A stretch of 64,000 bases of DNA from Cellulosimicrobium cellulans (GCF_006539945.1 NZ_BJNZ01000007.1:62001-126000), one strand, 5' to 3'; counted from the stretch's first letter, positions 16,376 to 24,714 are shown. Notes: a model not told the origin generated them from the sequence alone. Numbers and translations are program-made.

Positions 16376-16393
16376 CCCACCGCTACCGCCACC
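16376..16393 (+). other. attR of the integrated element
   Basis: Exact 18-bp copy of the 3' end of tRNA-Ser (CCCACCGCTACCGCCACC). The bases to its left do not resemble a tRNA, so only the 3' part is present, as expected for the distal attachment site. The chromosomal tRNA terminator hairpin follows directly. Confidence 0.9.
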
Positions 16394-16394
16394 G

Positions 16395-16432
16395 AAGGGC
16401 CTCGACCGCAAGATTCTGCGGTCGGGGCCCTT
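16395..16432 (+). terminator. original tRNA-Ser terminator, displaced by integration
   Basis: AAGGGCC at 16395-16401 and CGACCGCA pair with TGCGGTCG and GGCCCTT (to 16432). It resembles the hairpin at 6509-6548 and probably followed tRNA-Ser before the element entered. Confidence 0.7.
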
Positions 16433-16497
16433 CGCCGTGCGGAGGTCATGAGAACTCACCTCTGTGACGCTCGGCGACCGCCGCTCCCGCCGCAGAG

Positions 16498-16953
16498 TCA
16501 GTCGGGCGGCGACGACGCCGTAGGTCCCGCGTCACGTGCGTCTGCTTCGCGCCGCTGCCGGCTCATCTCCAACTGCGCCGCCACATGACGGGCGATGGCC
16601 CACATCAAGCCGTAGCAGACGGCCACACCCGCGGCGCCAGAAACGCTGCCCCACAGCCGCAGCGCGTAGTACGTCGCCACGAGGGCCAGCACCAGGGCGC
16701 TCGAACCGATCACGATCCGAAGAGTCGTCTTCTCGTCGGCCTCAGGGTGCAACTTCCGGTTCCGCGCTTGCTCCCACATCAGTACGAGCGTCCCTGGAGT
16801 CAGTGCGGCGAGCCAGAAGACGACCATCGCCGGTGGAGCCTGAATGATGAGGGCCGCGACCAGCAACGGTGGTCCCAGCAATGGATAGGCCCACAGCCGA
16901 AAAGACCTGTTCCAGGCGTTCATCCGGTCGAACCAGGCCGGCTGATCTGGCAC
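16498..16953 (-). CDS. small four-helix membrane protein, function unknown
   Basis: 151 residues with about four hydrophobic helices (around 20-40, 42-60, 80-100, 104-125) and a charged C-terminal tail. No recognised domain. GTG start at 16951-16953 with GGAGGG six bases before it, which is why I prefer it. First gene to the right of the element. Its upstream region holds the second copy of the ~108-nt repeat. Confidence 0.65.
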   Translation of the reverse strand: MPDQPAWFDRMNAWNRSFRLWAYPLLGPPLLVAALIIQAPPAMVVFWLAALTPGTLVLMWEQARNRKLHPEADEKTTLRIVIGSSALVLALVATYYALRLWGSVSGAAGVAVCYGLMWAIARHVAAQLEMSRQRREADARDAGPTASSPPD

Positions 16954-17036
16954 TTCAGCCCTCCTGGCATCCAGGCCGACGCGGCAGCCGACGGCTGCAC
17001 CCTAGCGGAAGGGTAGCGGTCCGGCCCCGGGTCGAG

Positions 17037-17143
17037 AGCCGAGCATCCGCCCGGCTCCAGGCCGCGCGAGTGCGTCCACGGCGTCGCTGCGGGATGTTCT
17101 ACGGCCACCCGTGCGCGGACCTCCGCCAGCCTCCTGCGTTCCG
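17037..17143. repeat. ~108-nt structured repeat, chromosomal copy
   Basis: Second copy of the repeat at 16079-16187, same orientation. The central block CGGCGTCGCTGCG and the flank AGCCGAGCATCC are kept, while the stem bases on each side of the centre differ from copy 1 yet remain partly complementary (GCGCGAGTG against CACCCGTGCGC). It lies between two minus-strand genes. Confidence 0.7.
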
Positions 17144-17557
17144 TCATCTCCAGCGCAACGGGTCCCGCCACCAGAAACCGCCGAGGGGCCCGACGATCCG
17201 GGCATCAGCCTCGCGCACGCGTCGGCGCAGTTCGCTGCCGGCACCAGATGGCGCGCGACGAACGAGGTTCTCGAGGGTGTCGCGCGTCTCCGCGAGGGGC
17301 CTGAGGTACCCGCAGCACTCCCAGATGCCGCAGCTCGTCACGGGCGGCTCGATCACTGCGCGGGCTCGCTCCCAGACGGTCAAGGCGACGAGGGTCGACC
17401 CGCGTGGCAGGCCGGTCTGGCGTTCGTATCGGAGGACTGCGGCTCGGGCTGACCCCGACAGATCCGCGCCGCCGACCGTGGGCCGTCGCGTCGGTACCCT
17501 CGGACGTTCGAGCAGAGGAGCTTCTGCGCGTAGCAGAGCAGGACGTCTACGCGGCAT
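17144..17557 (-). CDS. hypothetical protein, start uncertain
   Basis: 137 residues from the ATG at 17555-17557; a later start is possible because the first 40 residues are Arg/Pro-rich and poorly structured. The better-ordered part reads AAVLRYERQTGLPRGSTLVALTVWERARAVIEPPVTSCGIWECCGYLRPLAETRDTL split by helices, with a Cys cluster CGIWECCG, and ends GGFWWRDPLRWR. I do not recognise a family. The coherent helix pattern and Trp/Cys content argue for a real gene over a GC-driven open frame. Confidence 0.45.
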   Translation of the reverse strand: MPRRRPALLRAEAPLLERPRVPTRRPTVGGADLSGSARAAVLRYERQTGLPRGSTLVALTVWERARAVIEPPVTSCGIWECCGYLRPLAETRDTLENLVRRAPSGAGSELRRRVREADARIVGPLGGFWWRDPLRWR

Positions 17558-17694
17558 TTCCCTTCGGCGTGATGTGCATGGCGACAGAGTAGGGCAGTTG
17601 GGCTGTCGAGACCGCGGGAACGGCGTCAACGACAGACTGATCGTCCCCGGGAAACGGATTGACCGCCGGGTGATGCCGCGGGCACGGTTCTCGG

Positions 17695-18384
17695 GTGACA
17701 ACGCTGCGGGTCGAGCCGGTGCTCGAGGTTCTCGGAGGCACCGAAATCGAACTCTGGCCCGTCGTCGGGCGTGACGGCTTCTGGTACCTGGCCTTGCACG
17801 GTGACCTGACCGAACGTGAGGTGGGGACAGCGGTGCACCAGATCCTGCGGTGGTTCTACACCGACGACGAAGGCGATCCTGCATCGACGGTCGAGGAGTA
17901 CCTCGCTCGCGCGCTGGCCCCGTACGACGCCGACGATGCTCGGCCGTTGGCGATGGGCGGCATGCAGTTCACTGACACGGTCACCGGCTCGACGATCCTG
18001 CCCGGCTGTTGCTACTCGATCGACGAACGCTCCGAGCTTGTCGACGTGCTGGGTGGGAGGACGGCCACCTGCTGGTTCGGGCACGACCCCGACGCGGTTC
18101 TGACGGTCCGCGACGGACTCGTCGAGATCGTCCAGGACGCGCAGGACCTGAGTCGACCTGTCCTGCGGTTCCCCCTCGACCAGGTGCGCGTTGCACTCGC
18201 CCGTGCCGAGGAGGACCTTGATCGGTTCTGCGACCTCGTCACGACCTGGGCTGCTGAACACACCCCGGCACATGCCGACGCGCTGCCCGCGGGAGTTGCC
18301 CGGGCCTTGAGCGCTGGATCGCATCGCAGCACCGACGATGCGAAGGCCTGGACCGACACGTCGGCTGATCGCTCAGGCTCGTAG
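17695..18384 (+). CDS. hypothetical actinobacterial protein
   Basis: 229 residues, GTG start. Mixed alpha/beta sequence: LWPVVGRDGFWYLALHGDLTEREVGTAV near the start, PGCCYSIDERSELVDVL in the middle, LTVRDGLVEIV later, then a long helix VRVALARAEEDLDRFC. No signal peptide or membrane helix. No known domain recognised. It stands alone between a minus-strand hypothetical and the lactate dehydrogenase gene, with which it is convergent. Confidence 0.6.
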   Translation: MTTLRVEPVLEVLGGTEIELWPVVGRDGFWYLALHGDLTEREVGTAVHQILRWFYTDDEGDPASTVEEYLARALAPYDADDARPLAMGGMQFTDTVTGSTILPGCCYSIDERSELVDVLGGRTATCWFGHDPDAVLTVRDGLVEIVQDAQDLSRPVLRFPLDQVRVALARAEEDLDRFCDLVTTWAAEHTPAHADALPAGVARALSAGSHRSTDDAKAWTDTSADRSGS

Positions 18385-18478
18385 CTGCCGCTCGTGAAGT
18401 GCCTCGTGCCTCGTCGGCGGGGCTCCGTCGTCCGTCTCGGTCATGCAGATGTGCGACCTCGTGCCCTCAGGACGTGTC

Positions 18479-19501
18479 TCAGAGCCCGACCTGGCCCACC
18501 GCGGCGCGCAGTGCGTCGGCCGACCGGTGCAGCGCGGTGAGCTCGGCGTCGGACATGGGCGTCGGTAGCAGGGTTCCGGCGCCGTCGTGGCTGACCATGG
18601 TCGGGACGGAGAGGCACACGTCGTCGATGCCGCGGTACCCGTTCACGAGCGAGGAGACCGGCATGATGCGGTGCTCGTCGTTGGTGATCGCCTCGACGAT
18701 GCGGGAGGCGGCGAGGCCGATCGCGTAGGCGGTGGCGCCCTTGCCGGCGATGATGTCGTATGCGGAGTGGACGACGTCGTGCGCGATGGCGTCGCGGACC
18801 TCCTGGGTCAGGGGTTTGCGCCCGTCGAACGGGTCGAGCTCCAGGAGCGGCATGCCGCCGATCGTCGCGGACGACCACAGCGGCACGGCGGTGTCGCCGT
18901 GCTCGCCGGCGACGTAGGCGTGAACGTTCTGCACGGCCACGCCGACGTGGTCGGCGATGAGGTACCGGAACCGCGAGGAGTCGAGCACGGCGCCGGAGCC
19001 GAGCACCTGCGCGCGCGGCAAGCCGGAGTACCGCAGGGCGGCGTACGTGACGACGTCCACAGGGTTGGTGACCATGAGATAGGCGGCCTGGGGCGCGACC
19101 TCGACGAGCTGGGGCATGAGCGTGCGCGCCAGGCCGACGGTCTTGGCCGCGAGGTCCATGCGCGTCTGGCCGGGCTGCTGCTTGGCTCCCGCGGTGACGA
19201 CGACGACGTCCGCACCCGCGCACACCGCGACGTCGTCGGAACCCTCCACGCGCGCCATGGGCATGAACTGGATGCCGTGCGCGAGGTCGAGGGCCTGTGC
19301 GCGGACCTTGGCCGTGTCGACGTCGTACAGGACGACCTCGCGCGCGGCCCCGCGGATCAGGACGGCGTAGGCCAGGGTCGCCCCGACAGAGCCAGCCCCG
19401 ACGACGGCGACCTTCGCCGTCGTGCCTGTCTGGATCCCGCCTGTCCCGGTTCCCGTCTCGCCGGTCTGGATGTCGCTCCGCTCCTGCCTCGCCGCAGTCA
19501 C
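18479..19501 (-). CDS. ldh: L-lactate dehydrogenase
   Basis: 340 residues. Rossmann NAD motif VAVVGAGSVGATLAYA after about 30 extra residues rich in Thr/Gly, acidic VLYDVD that selects NAD over NADP, the substrate-loop QQPGQTRMDL with catalytic Arg, MVTNPVDVVTYA, and the proton-relay His in AGEHGD. Interconverts pyruvate and L-lactate. The GTG start at 19499-19501 has a GAGGGAG too close for a usual site, and no other good start is seen. Divergent from the chitinase gene across 280 nt without a further gene. Confidence 0.93.
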   Translation of the reverse strand: MTAARQERSDIQTGETGTGTGGIQTGTTAKVAVVGAGSVGATLAYAVLIRGAAREVVLYDVDTAKVRAQALDLAHGIQFMPMARVEGSDDVAVCAGADVVVVTAGAKQQPGQTRMDLAAKTVGLARTLMPQLVEVAPQAAYLMVTNPVDVVTYAALRYSGLPRAQVLGSGAVLDSSRFRYLIADHVGVAVQNVHAYVAGEHGDTAVPLWSSATIGGMPLLELDPFDGRKPLTQEVRDAIAHDVVHSAYDIIAGKGATAYAIGLAASRIVEAITNDEHRIMPVSSLVNGYRGIDDVCLSVPTMVSHDGAGTLLPTPMSDAELTALHRSADALRAAVGQVGL

Positions 19502-19781
19502 TCCCTCGTCGCGTGCGTCGCATGAGAAGTACGGGCCGCTTCCAGGCTAGGTCGTCTCGGCGGACGGGCGCGGGGAGCGTGTGATCGCCCGTCGGCCGTG
19601 CAGGCGCCCGTCGACTCCTGGACGGGTGTCCACCGGCCCCGAGTCGGCCGTCCAACGCAGCAATCTCCGCGAGGCGAGTTTCGTTCGGACCCTGGCGTAA
19701 ACGCTAGTGACCCCGGTATCTTGCAGGAGACCGAACAAATCCCGGGATCCCCAGCCCGGGCCGAAGAGCAACGAGGCCTTC

Positions 19782-21533
19782 ATGAACGATCGATCGACAC
19801 CCAGCGCGGCCTCCTCGGGCCGCTCGCTCGCCAAGACCTCGCCCGCACCGACCGCCCGCTCGCGCGTGGTCGCGGCCACCGCCGTCGCCGGGGCGCTCGC
19901 CCTGACCGCGGCGACCTTTGCGTCGCCCGCCGTGGCGGCGCCGCAGCCCGCGGCGAAGCCGGCGGCGTCCGTCGCCGGGCCGTCGGACATCAACGGGTTC
20001 CGCAGCGTCGGCTATGTCATGGCCGACTCGCGCGTGACCCGCGACTTCCACGTGGTCGACCTCCTCCGCACCGGCGCGATCGAGGACCTCACGCACATCA
20101 ACTACGCGTTCGGGAACGTCACGACCGACCTGGTGTGCGACATCGCCGACGTCCCCGGCGAGGGCGACCCGCTCAACGACTTCGTCGCGCACGTCGCGGC
20201 CAAGGACTCCGTCGACGGCAAGGCCGACAAGCCCGGCCAGAAGCTCGCCGGCAACTTCAACCAGCTCAAGAAGCTCAAGGCCGTCAGCCCCGACACCAAG
20301 ATCCTCATCTCGCTCGGCGGCTGGACCTGGTCCGACAACTTCTCCGAGGCGGCGTCCACGGCCGAGGGTCGTACGCGGCTCGTCGACTCGTGCCTGGACC
20401 TCTACATCGACGGCAACCTGCCGGTCGTCGACGGCAAGGGCGGCCCGGGCGCCGCGGCCGGCATCTTCGACGGCATCGACATCGACTGGGAGTGGCCGGT
20501 CACCGGTGGCGAGACGGCGAACGCCCGCCCCGAGGACAAGGAGAACTTCCTCCTCCTCATGGAGGAGTTCCGCACCGAGCTCGACGCGCGCGGCGCGGCG
20601 AACGGCGAGGACTACCTCCTGACGGCGTTCGCGCCGGCGGGCGGCTGGAACGCCGGCCAGGGCGGCTGGCTCGACCCCCGCCTGTTCGCGGTCGTGGACT
20701 TCCTCAACGTCCAGGGCTACGACTTCCACGGCGGCTGGGTGCCGAACCAGACGGGCCACCAGGGCAACCTGCACCCCGACGGCACGCAGAACTGGGGCCT
20801 CGGGCTCGACGGCGCGCTCGGCATGTACGTCAACGCGGGCGCGGACCCGTCGCAGGTCAACGCCGGCCTCGCCGCCTACGGCCACGGCTGGTACGGCGTC
20901 GAGGACGGCTCGCAGGGCTGGCAGCCCGCCGCGGGCTACGTCGGCACCAAGACGTACGCGGAGCTGCGCTCGTTCGACGGCGAGCAGTACTTCGACCCGG
21001 AGATCGGCGCGAGCTGGCTCTACGACGGCGACCAGTGGTGGAGCTACGACGACCCGGCGTCGGTCACGGCCAAGGCCGAGTTCGTCGCGACGCAGGGCTA
21101 CGGCGGCGCGATGTGGTGGGACCTCTCGGGCGACTACCGCAACGAGCTGGGTGACGCGCTGGGCTCGACGCTGCGTGCCGCGACCCCCGGCCCGGGTGTG
21201 GCCGACGAGTGCGCGGTGCCCTGGTACGGCACGGGCGTCTACACCGGAGGCGAGGTCGTCTCGCATGAGGGCTCGGAGTACAAGGCCCAGTGGTGGACCC
21301 GCAACCAGGAGCCGGGCTCGTCGTCCGCGTGGAAGAAGATCGGTCCGTGCGGCACGGCGCCCGAGGTCGCGATCGCGGACTGCGCCCCGGCGTGGTCGCG
21401 CGAGGCCGTCTACACCGGCGGCCAGACCGTCTCCCGCGCCGGCGTGAACTACACGGCCCAGTGGTGGACCAAGGGCGAGCTGCCCGGGTCCGTGACGTGG
21501 GGCTCGTGGGACCCGGTGGGCCTCTGCGCGTGA
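19782..21533 (+). CDS. secreted GH18 chitinase with two C-terminal CBM5/12-like domains
   Basis: 583 residues. Long signal peptide (to about residue 50, ending ASPAVAAP), then a GH18 barrel: FRSVGYVMADSR, LISLGGWTWSDNF and the catalytic DGIDIDWEW with acid/base Glu near residue 237; MWWDLSGD closes the barrel. Two chitin-binding modules end the protein, each with the YTGG..V....YxAQWWTK/R pattern (about 490-535 and 537-583). It degrades chitin outside the cell. ATG at 19782 chosen for its ACGAGG site and fit to the signal peptide. No DasR-like box was found in the 280-nt upstream gap. Confidence 0.94.
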   Translation: MNDRSTPSAASSGRSLAKTSPAPTARSRVVAATAVAGALALTAATFASPAVAAPQPAAKPAASVAGPSDINGFRSVGYVMADSRVTRDFHVVDLLRTGAIEDLTHINYAFGNVTTDLVCDIADVPGEGDPLNDFVAHVAAKDSVDGKADKPGQKLAGNFNQLKKLKAVSPDTKILISLGGWTWSDNFSEAASTAEGRTRLVDSCLDLYIDGNLPVVDGKGGPGAAAGIFDGIDIDWEWPVTGGETANARPEDKENFLLLMEEFRTELDARGAANGEDYLLTAFAPAGGWNAGQGGWLDPRLFAVVDFLNVQGYDFHGGWVPNQTGHQGNLHPDGTQNWGLGLDGALGMYVNAGADPSQVNAGLAAYGHGWYGVEDGSQGWQPAAGYVGTKTYAELRSFDGEQYFDPEIGASWLYDGDQWWSYDDPASVTAKAEFVATQGYGGAMWWDLSGDYRNELGDALGSTLRAATPGPGVADECAVPWYGTGVYTGGEVVSHEGSEYKAQWWTRNQEPGSSSAWKKIGPCGTAPEVAIADCAPAWSREAVYTGGQTVSRAGVNYTAQWWTKGELPGSVTWGSWDPVGLCA

Positions 21534-21577
21534 CCTGACGGGTCGCCCGGGCGCGCGCATCGCCCGGACGGCCCGGC

Positions 21578-21623
21578 ACGACGACGGCGGGACCGGTCTC
21601 AGGACCGGGCCCGCCGTCGTCGT
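21578..21623 (+). terminator. terminator of the chitinase gene
   Basis: ACGACGACGGCGGG (21578-21591) pairs perfectly with CCCGCCGTCGTCGT (21610-21623), with a second small stem CCGGTC/GGACCG inside. A 21-bp repeat array begins 19 nt later. Confidence 0.85.
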
Positions 21624-21641
21624 ACGGGGACGGGGGCACAG

Positions 21642-21746
21642 ACCAGGCCTCTACTTCGTCCGACCAGGCCTCTACCTCGTCCGACCAGGCCTCTACTTCG
21701 CGGGACCAGGCCTCTACCTCGTCCGACCAGGCCTCTACTTCGCGCG
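21642..21746. repeat. tandem array of five 21-bp repeats
   Basis: Five exact-length units of 21 bp (21642-21662, 21663-21683, 21684-21704, 21705-21725, 21726-21746), each ACCAGGCCTCTACYTCG followed by TCCG, CGGG or CGCG. The unit is the reverse complement of the family at 111-194. It sits between the chitinase terminator and the 3' end of the PAP2 gene. Confidence 0.92.
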
Positions 21747-21778
21747 GACGGGGTTCTCTTGCGCGGTGGGCGTCGCCC

Positions 21779-22474
21779 TCAGCGCTGCGTGCGGACGTCG
21801 CGGCGCAGGTAGTTCCAGGCGAGGACGCAGCAGACGATGCCGTTGATCAGGCCCATCACGACGTCGGCCGGGCCGTGCGCGCCGCGGTAGAGGCGAGACA
21901 TGCCCACGGCGAGCGGCACGAGGCAGCACAGGATCGTGACGACGACGCGCAGCGCGGGGTTCGTGATGCGCTGCGCGAGCAGCGCGAGGGTCAGGTAGAA
22001 GGCCGCGGACGCGCCGGTGTGGCCGGAAGGGAAGCTCGAGGTCGGCGGCGCTTCGTCGAGCCGCGAGACGTCGGGGCGCTCGCGCCCCACGACGATCGAC
22101 GACGTGAGAAAGATGAGCGCCTGGAGCGCGACGGCGAGCGCGGGCACGACGGCGAACCACCATTGCCGCGTGCGCCACCACACGAGCAGGATCGTCAGCA
22201 CGGTCCCGCCGATGATGAACTCGGTCGTCCCGATCAGCGAGAACACGTCGGTCACCGAGTCCCCGAGGGGCGTGCGCCGCTCCTCCAGCCAGCGGTTCAC
22301 CCCGACCTCGCCGGGCAGGTCGCCCAGCGGACCCGTCACGAGGAACCCGGTCGCGACGATGAGCACCCACAGGACCGCGCCGGGGAGGAACGCCCGGAGA
22401 CCGACGTCGCGCAGCACCTCCTTCGCGGTGGGTCGGGTCGTGTCGAGCTCGTAGCGGTGCACGAAGGGATGCAT
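21779..22474 (-). CDS. PAP2-family membrane phosphatase
   Basis: 231 residues, six hydrophobic segments. PAP2 active-site motifs are VVGRERPDV (motif 1), SSFPSGHTGAS (motif 2) and SRLYRGAHGPADV (motif 3 with nucleophile-relay His). It would dephosphorylate a lipid phosphate such as phosphatidic acid or an undecaprenyl diphosphate at the outer face of the membrane. The ATG overlaps the stop of the upstream PAP2 gene as TGATG, so the two are co-expressed paralogues. Confidence 0.9.
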   Translation of the reverse strand: MHPFVHRYELDTTRPTAKEVLRDVGLRAFLPGAVLWVLIVATGFLVTGPLGDLPGEVGVNRWLEERRTPLGDSVTDVFSLIGTTEFIIGGTVLTILLVWWRTRQWWFAVVPALAVALQALIFLTSSIVVGRERPDVSRLDEAPPTSSFPSGHTGASAAFYLTLALLAQRITNPALRVVVTILCCLVPLAVGMSRLYRGAHGPADVVMGLINGIVCCVLAWNYLRRDVRTQR

Positions 22475-23184
22475 CAGACCTCGTTCCTGGGAGCGGAGCC
22501 GGAAGGGCGGGCGGTCCGGGCGGACGTCCACCCGTGGTAGCCGACGGCGGACGCCCCTGCGACGGCGCCGCCGAAGAGGATGCCGCCGACGACGTCGGAC
22601 GGGTAGTGCGCGCCGAGCAGCACGCGGTCGGCCGCGGTGACGAGCGCGAGCACGGTCGCGCCGCTCACCACGGCCACGCGACCACCGCGTCCGAGCAGCG
22701 GCCAGACCAGCACCGTGAGGCTCACCCCGACGGCGGCGGCGTTCATCGCGTGCCCGGACGGGAAGCTGGACCCGGGGACGACGGTCACCGCGTCCTCGAC
22801 GACGGGACGCGCGCGGTCGACGAGCTCCTTGGCGCCGAGGCCGAGCGCCCACGCGCCCCAGATGGTCCCCGCGGCCCAGGCTGCGCGAGACCCGAGGCCG
22901 CGCCGCCGCCAGGCCCAGAGGCACACGCCCATCGCGGCGAGGTTCATCCACCGTGCGGCGAGCACCTCCTGGCCCACGAGCAGCGTGCGTTCGAACGCGG
23001 GCCGTTCGCCGGTGAACCGGGTCGCCGCGGCGACGGCGGCACGGTCGGCGTCGACGACGAGCCCCGACTCGGCGCGCACGAGCCACGCGAGCACGAGGAC
23101 GGGGACGGACGCCGCGACCCCGTACGCCGCTGCCCGACCCAGGGCGCGCCCGAGCGAGCGGCGGGGGACGGGGTCGGCGGGCAC
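22474..23184 (-). CDS. PAP2-family membrane phosphatase (paralogue)
   Basis: 236 residues, about five to six hydrophobic segments. Motifs KELVDRARPV, SSFPSGHAMNA and ADRVLLGAHYPSDV give a complete phosphatidic-acid-phosphatase-type active site, although motif 3 has DR in place of SR. GTG start at 23182-23184. Translationally coupled to the downstream PAP2 gene. The pair shares little sequence outside the motifs, so the substrates may differ. Confidence 0.88.
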   Translation of the reverse strand: MPADPVPRRSLGRALGRAAAYGVAASVPVLVLAWLVRAESGLVVDADRAAVAAATRFTGERPAFERTLLVGQEVLAARWMNLAAMGVCLWAWRRRGLGSRAAWAAGTIWGAWALGLGAKELVDRARPVVEDAVTVVPGSSFPSGHAMNAAAVGVSLTVLVWPLLGRGGRVAVVSGATVLALVTAADRVLLGAHYPSDVVGGILFGGAVAGASAVGYHGWTSARTARPSGSAPRNEV

Positions 23185-23246
23185 CCCCGGACGGTAGCCG
23201 GGGGCACGGTCGCACGCTCGTGGAGAGGGGTGTCAGCCGGGGCGGC

Positions 23247-23642
23247 TCACGCGGGCAGCGCCGCGACGGCCTCGATCTCGACGAGCGCGCCGGGCCGGCC
23301 GATCCCGACCCGCAGGACCGTCACGGCGGCCGGGTGCGGGCCCCAGACCTCGCCGACCGCGGCGAAACCCTCCATGAGGTCGGCCTCGGGGTCGAGGTAG
23401 ACGGCGAGCCGCGCGACGTCCTCCGGCCCGGCGCCGGCCTCGGCCAGCACGGCGAGGACGTTGCGCAGCGCCTGCGCGGTCTGGGCCGCGATGCCCCCCT
23501 CGACGATCGCGCCGTCCGCGTCGGTGCCGTTCTGGCCGCCGACGTAGAGCGTGCGACCGGTCTCGACGATAGTGCCCTGGGAGAACGCCGGGTTGCGGTG
23601 CAGCCCGGCCGGGTTGAGGTGCGTGACGCTCGGCGTGGTCAT
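23247..23642 (-). CDS. RidA (YjgF/UK114) family protein
   Basis: 131 residues, standard size. LHRNPAFSQGTIVETGRTLYVGGQNGTDADG, the AAQTAQALRNVLAVLAEAGA helix and the C-terminal IGRPGALVEIEAVAAL match the trimeric RidA fold that hydrolyses reactive enamines/imines. The usual substrate-binding Arg of true RidA (in the VRAE-type motif) is not clear, so it may belong to a related subgroup. A strong AGGAGGGG site precedes the ATG. Confidence 0.85.
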   Translation of the reverse strand: MTTPSVTHLNPAGLHRNPAFSQGTIVETGRTLYVGGQNGTDADGAIVEGGIAAQTAQALRNVLAVLAEAGAGPEDVARLAVYLDPEADLMEGFAAVGEVWGPHPAAVTVLRVGIGRPGALVEIEAVAALPA

Positions 23643-23818
23643 GGTCGTCCCCTCCTGCGTTCTGGTCCTGGGACGGCCGACGCTACGCCGCGCCACCCAC
23701 AGCTCCGGGCGGGGCGGACACCGGTTCTCCGCCCCGGAGCGGGCTCGCGGCCCACCCGGCGGTGCGGCGGCGACGGTCCCGACGGGCCGTCCCGCCGTCG
23801 GCTGTGTAGGAAGGAGGG

Positions 23819-24310
23819 GTGAAGCAGTCAGCAGGGCTCGTGCTCTACCGGTTCCGTGACGACGTCGTCGAGGTGCTCCTCGGGCACATGGGCGGTCCGC
23901 TGTGGGCGCGCAAGGACGCGGGCGGCTGGACGATCCCCAAGGGCGAGGTGGAGCCGGGCGAGGACGGCCACGCCGCGGCGCTGCGCGAGTTCGCGGAGGA
24001 GCTCGGCGTCCCGGCCCCTACGGCGGAGGCACCCGACCTGGACCTCGGCACCGTGCGCCAGCGCGCCGGAAAGCTCGTCGCGGCGTGGGCGCGCGAGGCG
24101 GACCTCGACGTCACGGCGATCTCCAGCAACACGTTCGCGCTCGAGTGGCCGCCGCGCTCGGGGCGGATGCAGGAGTTCCCGGAGCTCGACCGGGCCGGCT
24201 GGTTCCCGCTCTCGCGTGCCCGCGGGCTCGTCGTCGCGGGTCAGGTCCCGCTGCTCGACCGCCTCGAGGAGCATCTGGCGGACGCCCGCGACCGTGCCGT
24301 CGAGCCGTAG
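23819..24310 (+). CDS. Nudix hydrolase
   Basis: 163 residues. A full Nudix box, Gx5Ex7REUxEExGU, is seen as GEVEPGEDGHAAALREFAEELGV at about residues 41-63, preceded by WTIPKG. Such enzymes cleave nucleoside diphosphates linked to another group, with Mg2+ held by the REFAEE glutamates. GTG start directly after GGAGGG. The downstream small membrane protein starts 9 nt after its stop. Confidence 0.9.
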   Translation: MKQSAGLVLYRFRDDVVEVLLGHMGGPLWARKDAGGWTIPKGEVEPGEDGHAAALREFAEELGVPAPTAEAPDLDLGTVRQRAGKLVAAWAREADLDVTAISSNTFALEWPPRSGRMQEFPELDRAGWFPLSRARGLVVAGQVPLLDRLEEHLADARDRAVEP

Positions 24311-24319
24311 GCTCCGGGC

Positions 24320-24601
24320 GTGGCGCTGTATCACTACGGACTCTCGAAGCCGCCGCGCAACCAGCGGCGGCGCCGCTGGTGGGCCGTCGCCATCTTGTTG
24401 TTCTGCGCCCTGCTCGCCCCGTTCACGGTCCTGGGAGCGGTCCGGGGATGGGCCGCGGGCGACGTCGGCGACGCGCTGGGGCTGACGATGGTCTCGGTCC
24501 TCTGCCTCGGCGGCGTCGCCAGCGCGGTCTGGGCGCTCGTCGACTCGTTCCGCCGCAGCGGGCCGCACCGGGACGGGGCGGGAGATCAGCCGAGCAGGTA
24601 G
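24320..24601 (+). CDS. small membrane protein, function unknown
   Basis: 93 residues with a basic N-terminus (PPRNQRRRRWW) and two hydrophobic helices (about 22-45 and 53-72), so both ends are likely cytoplasmic. GTG start, co-directional with the Nudix gene and probably co-transcribed. Its last 16 nt overlap the 3' end of a small opposite-strand gene. Confidence 0.55.
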   Translation: MALYHYGLSKPPRNQRRRRWWAVAILLFCALLAPFTVLGAVRGWAAGDVGDALGLTMVSVLCLGGVASAVWALVDSFRRSGPHRDGAGDQPSR

Positions 24602-24714
24602 GGCGCCGCAGCGAATCCCGCGGCAAGGCCGACGAGCGCGACGGCGACGGCGGACAGGTGCGAGTGGCGCGCGCGGCTCGCGGTGCGGCGGGCTGCCTCG
24701 GTCACGGTGGTCAT
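24586..24714 (-). CDS. 42-residue single-helix membrane peptide
   Basis: MTTVTEAARRTASRARHSH leads into one hydrophobic helix (SAVAVALVGLAAGFAAAPYLL). A good GAGAGG site lies 6 nt before the ATG at 24712-24714. It overlaps tail-to-tail with the small gene on the other strand. Too short to assign; ribosome site and clean membrane segment are the support. Confidence 0.4.
   Translation of the reverse strand: MTTVTEAARRTASRARHSHLSAVAVALVGLAAGFAAAPYLLG

Larger units (their letters stand above)
6489..16393. mobile_element. integrated AICE (pSAM2-like integrative conjugative element), ~9.9 kb
   Basis: Bounded by 18-bp direct repeats, the left one in tRNA-Ser(CGA). It contains all modules of an actinomycete integrative and conjugative element: tyrosine integrase beside the tRNA, excisionase, HUH replication initiator, FtsK/TraB DNA translocase, a Pra-like activator and a divergent GntR-type repressor. 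Cargo (YdcF-like, DUF262, HEPN, one small conserved protein) fills the right 4 kb and has lower GC and more TTA/ATT-type codons than the chromosome. All core genes look intact, so the element may still be able to excise. Confidence 0.9.

Noticed and set aside
16340-16393. A second tRNA-Ser gene at attR
   Set aside because: Only the last 18 bases match; no D arm, anticodon arm or acceptor 5' half precedes them.
6489-16393. Prophage
   Set aside because: Integrase and excisionase are present, but there are no capsid, tail, terminase or lysis genes; Rep, TraB and Pra define an AICE.
19502-19781. DasR operator controlling the chitinase
   Set aside because: No ACTGGTCTAGACCAGT-like site found in the upstream gap.
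19704-21560. A 618-codon minus-strand frame opposite the chitinase
   Set aside because: Mirror frame of a clear GH18 gene with low-complexity Arg/Val/Ala sequence.
21642-21746. CRISPR array
   Set aside because: Units are directly adjacent with no spacers, unit length is 21 bp, and no cas genes are in the window.
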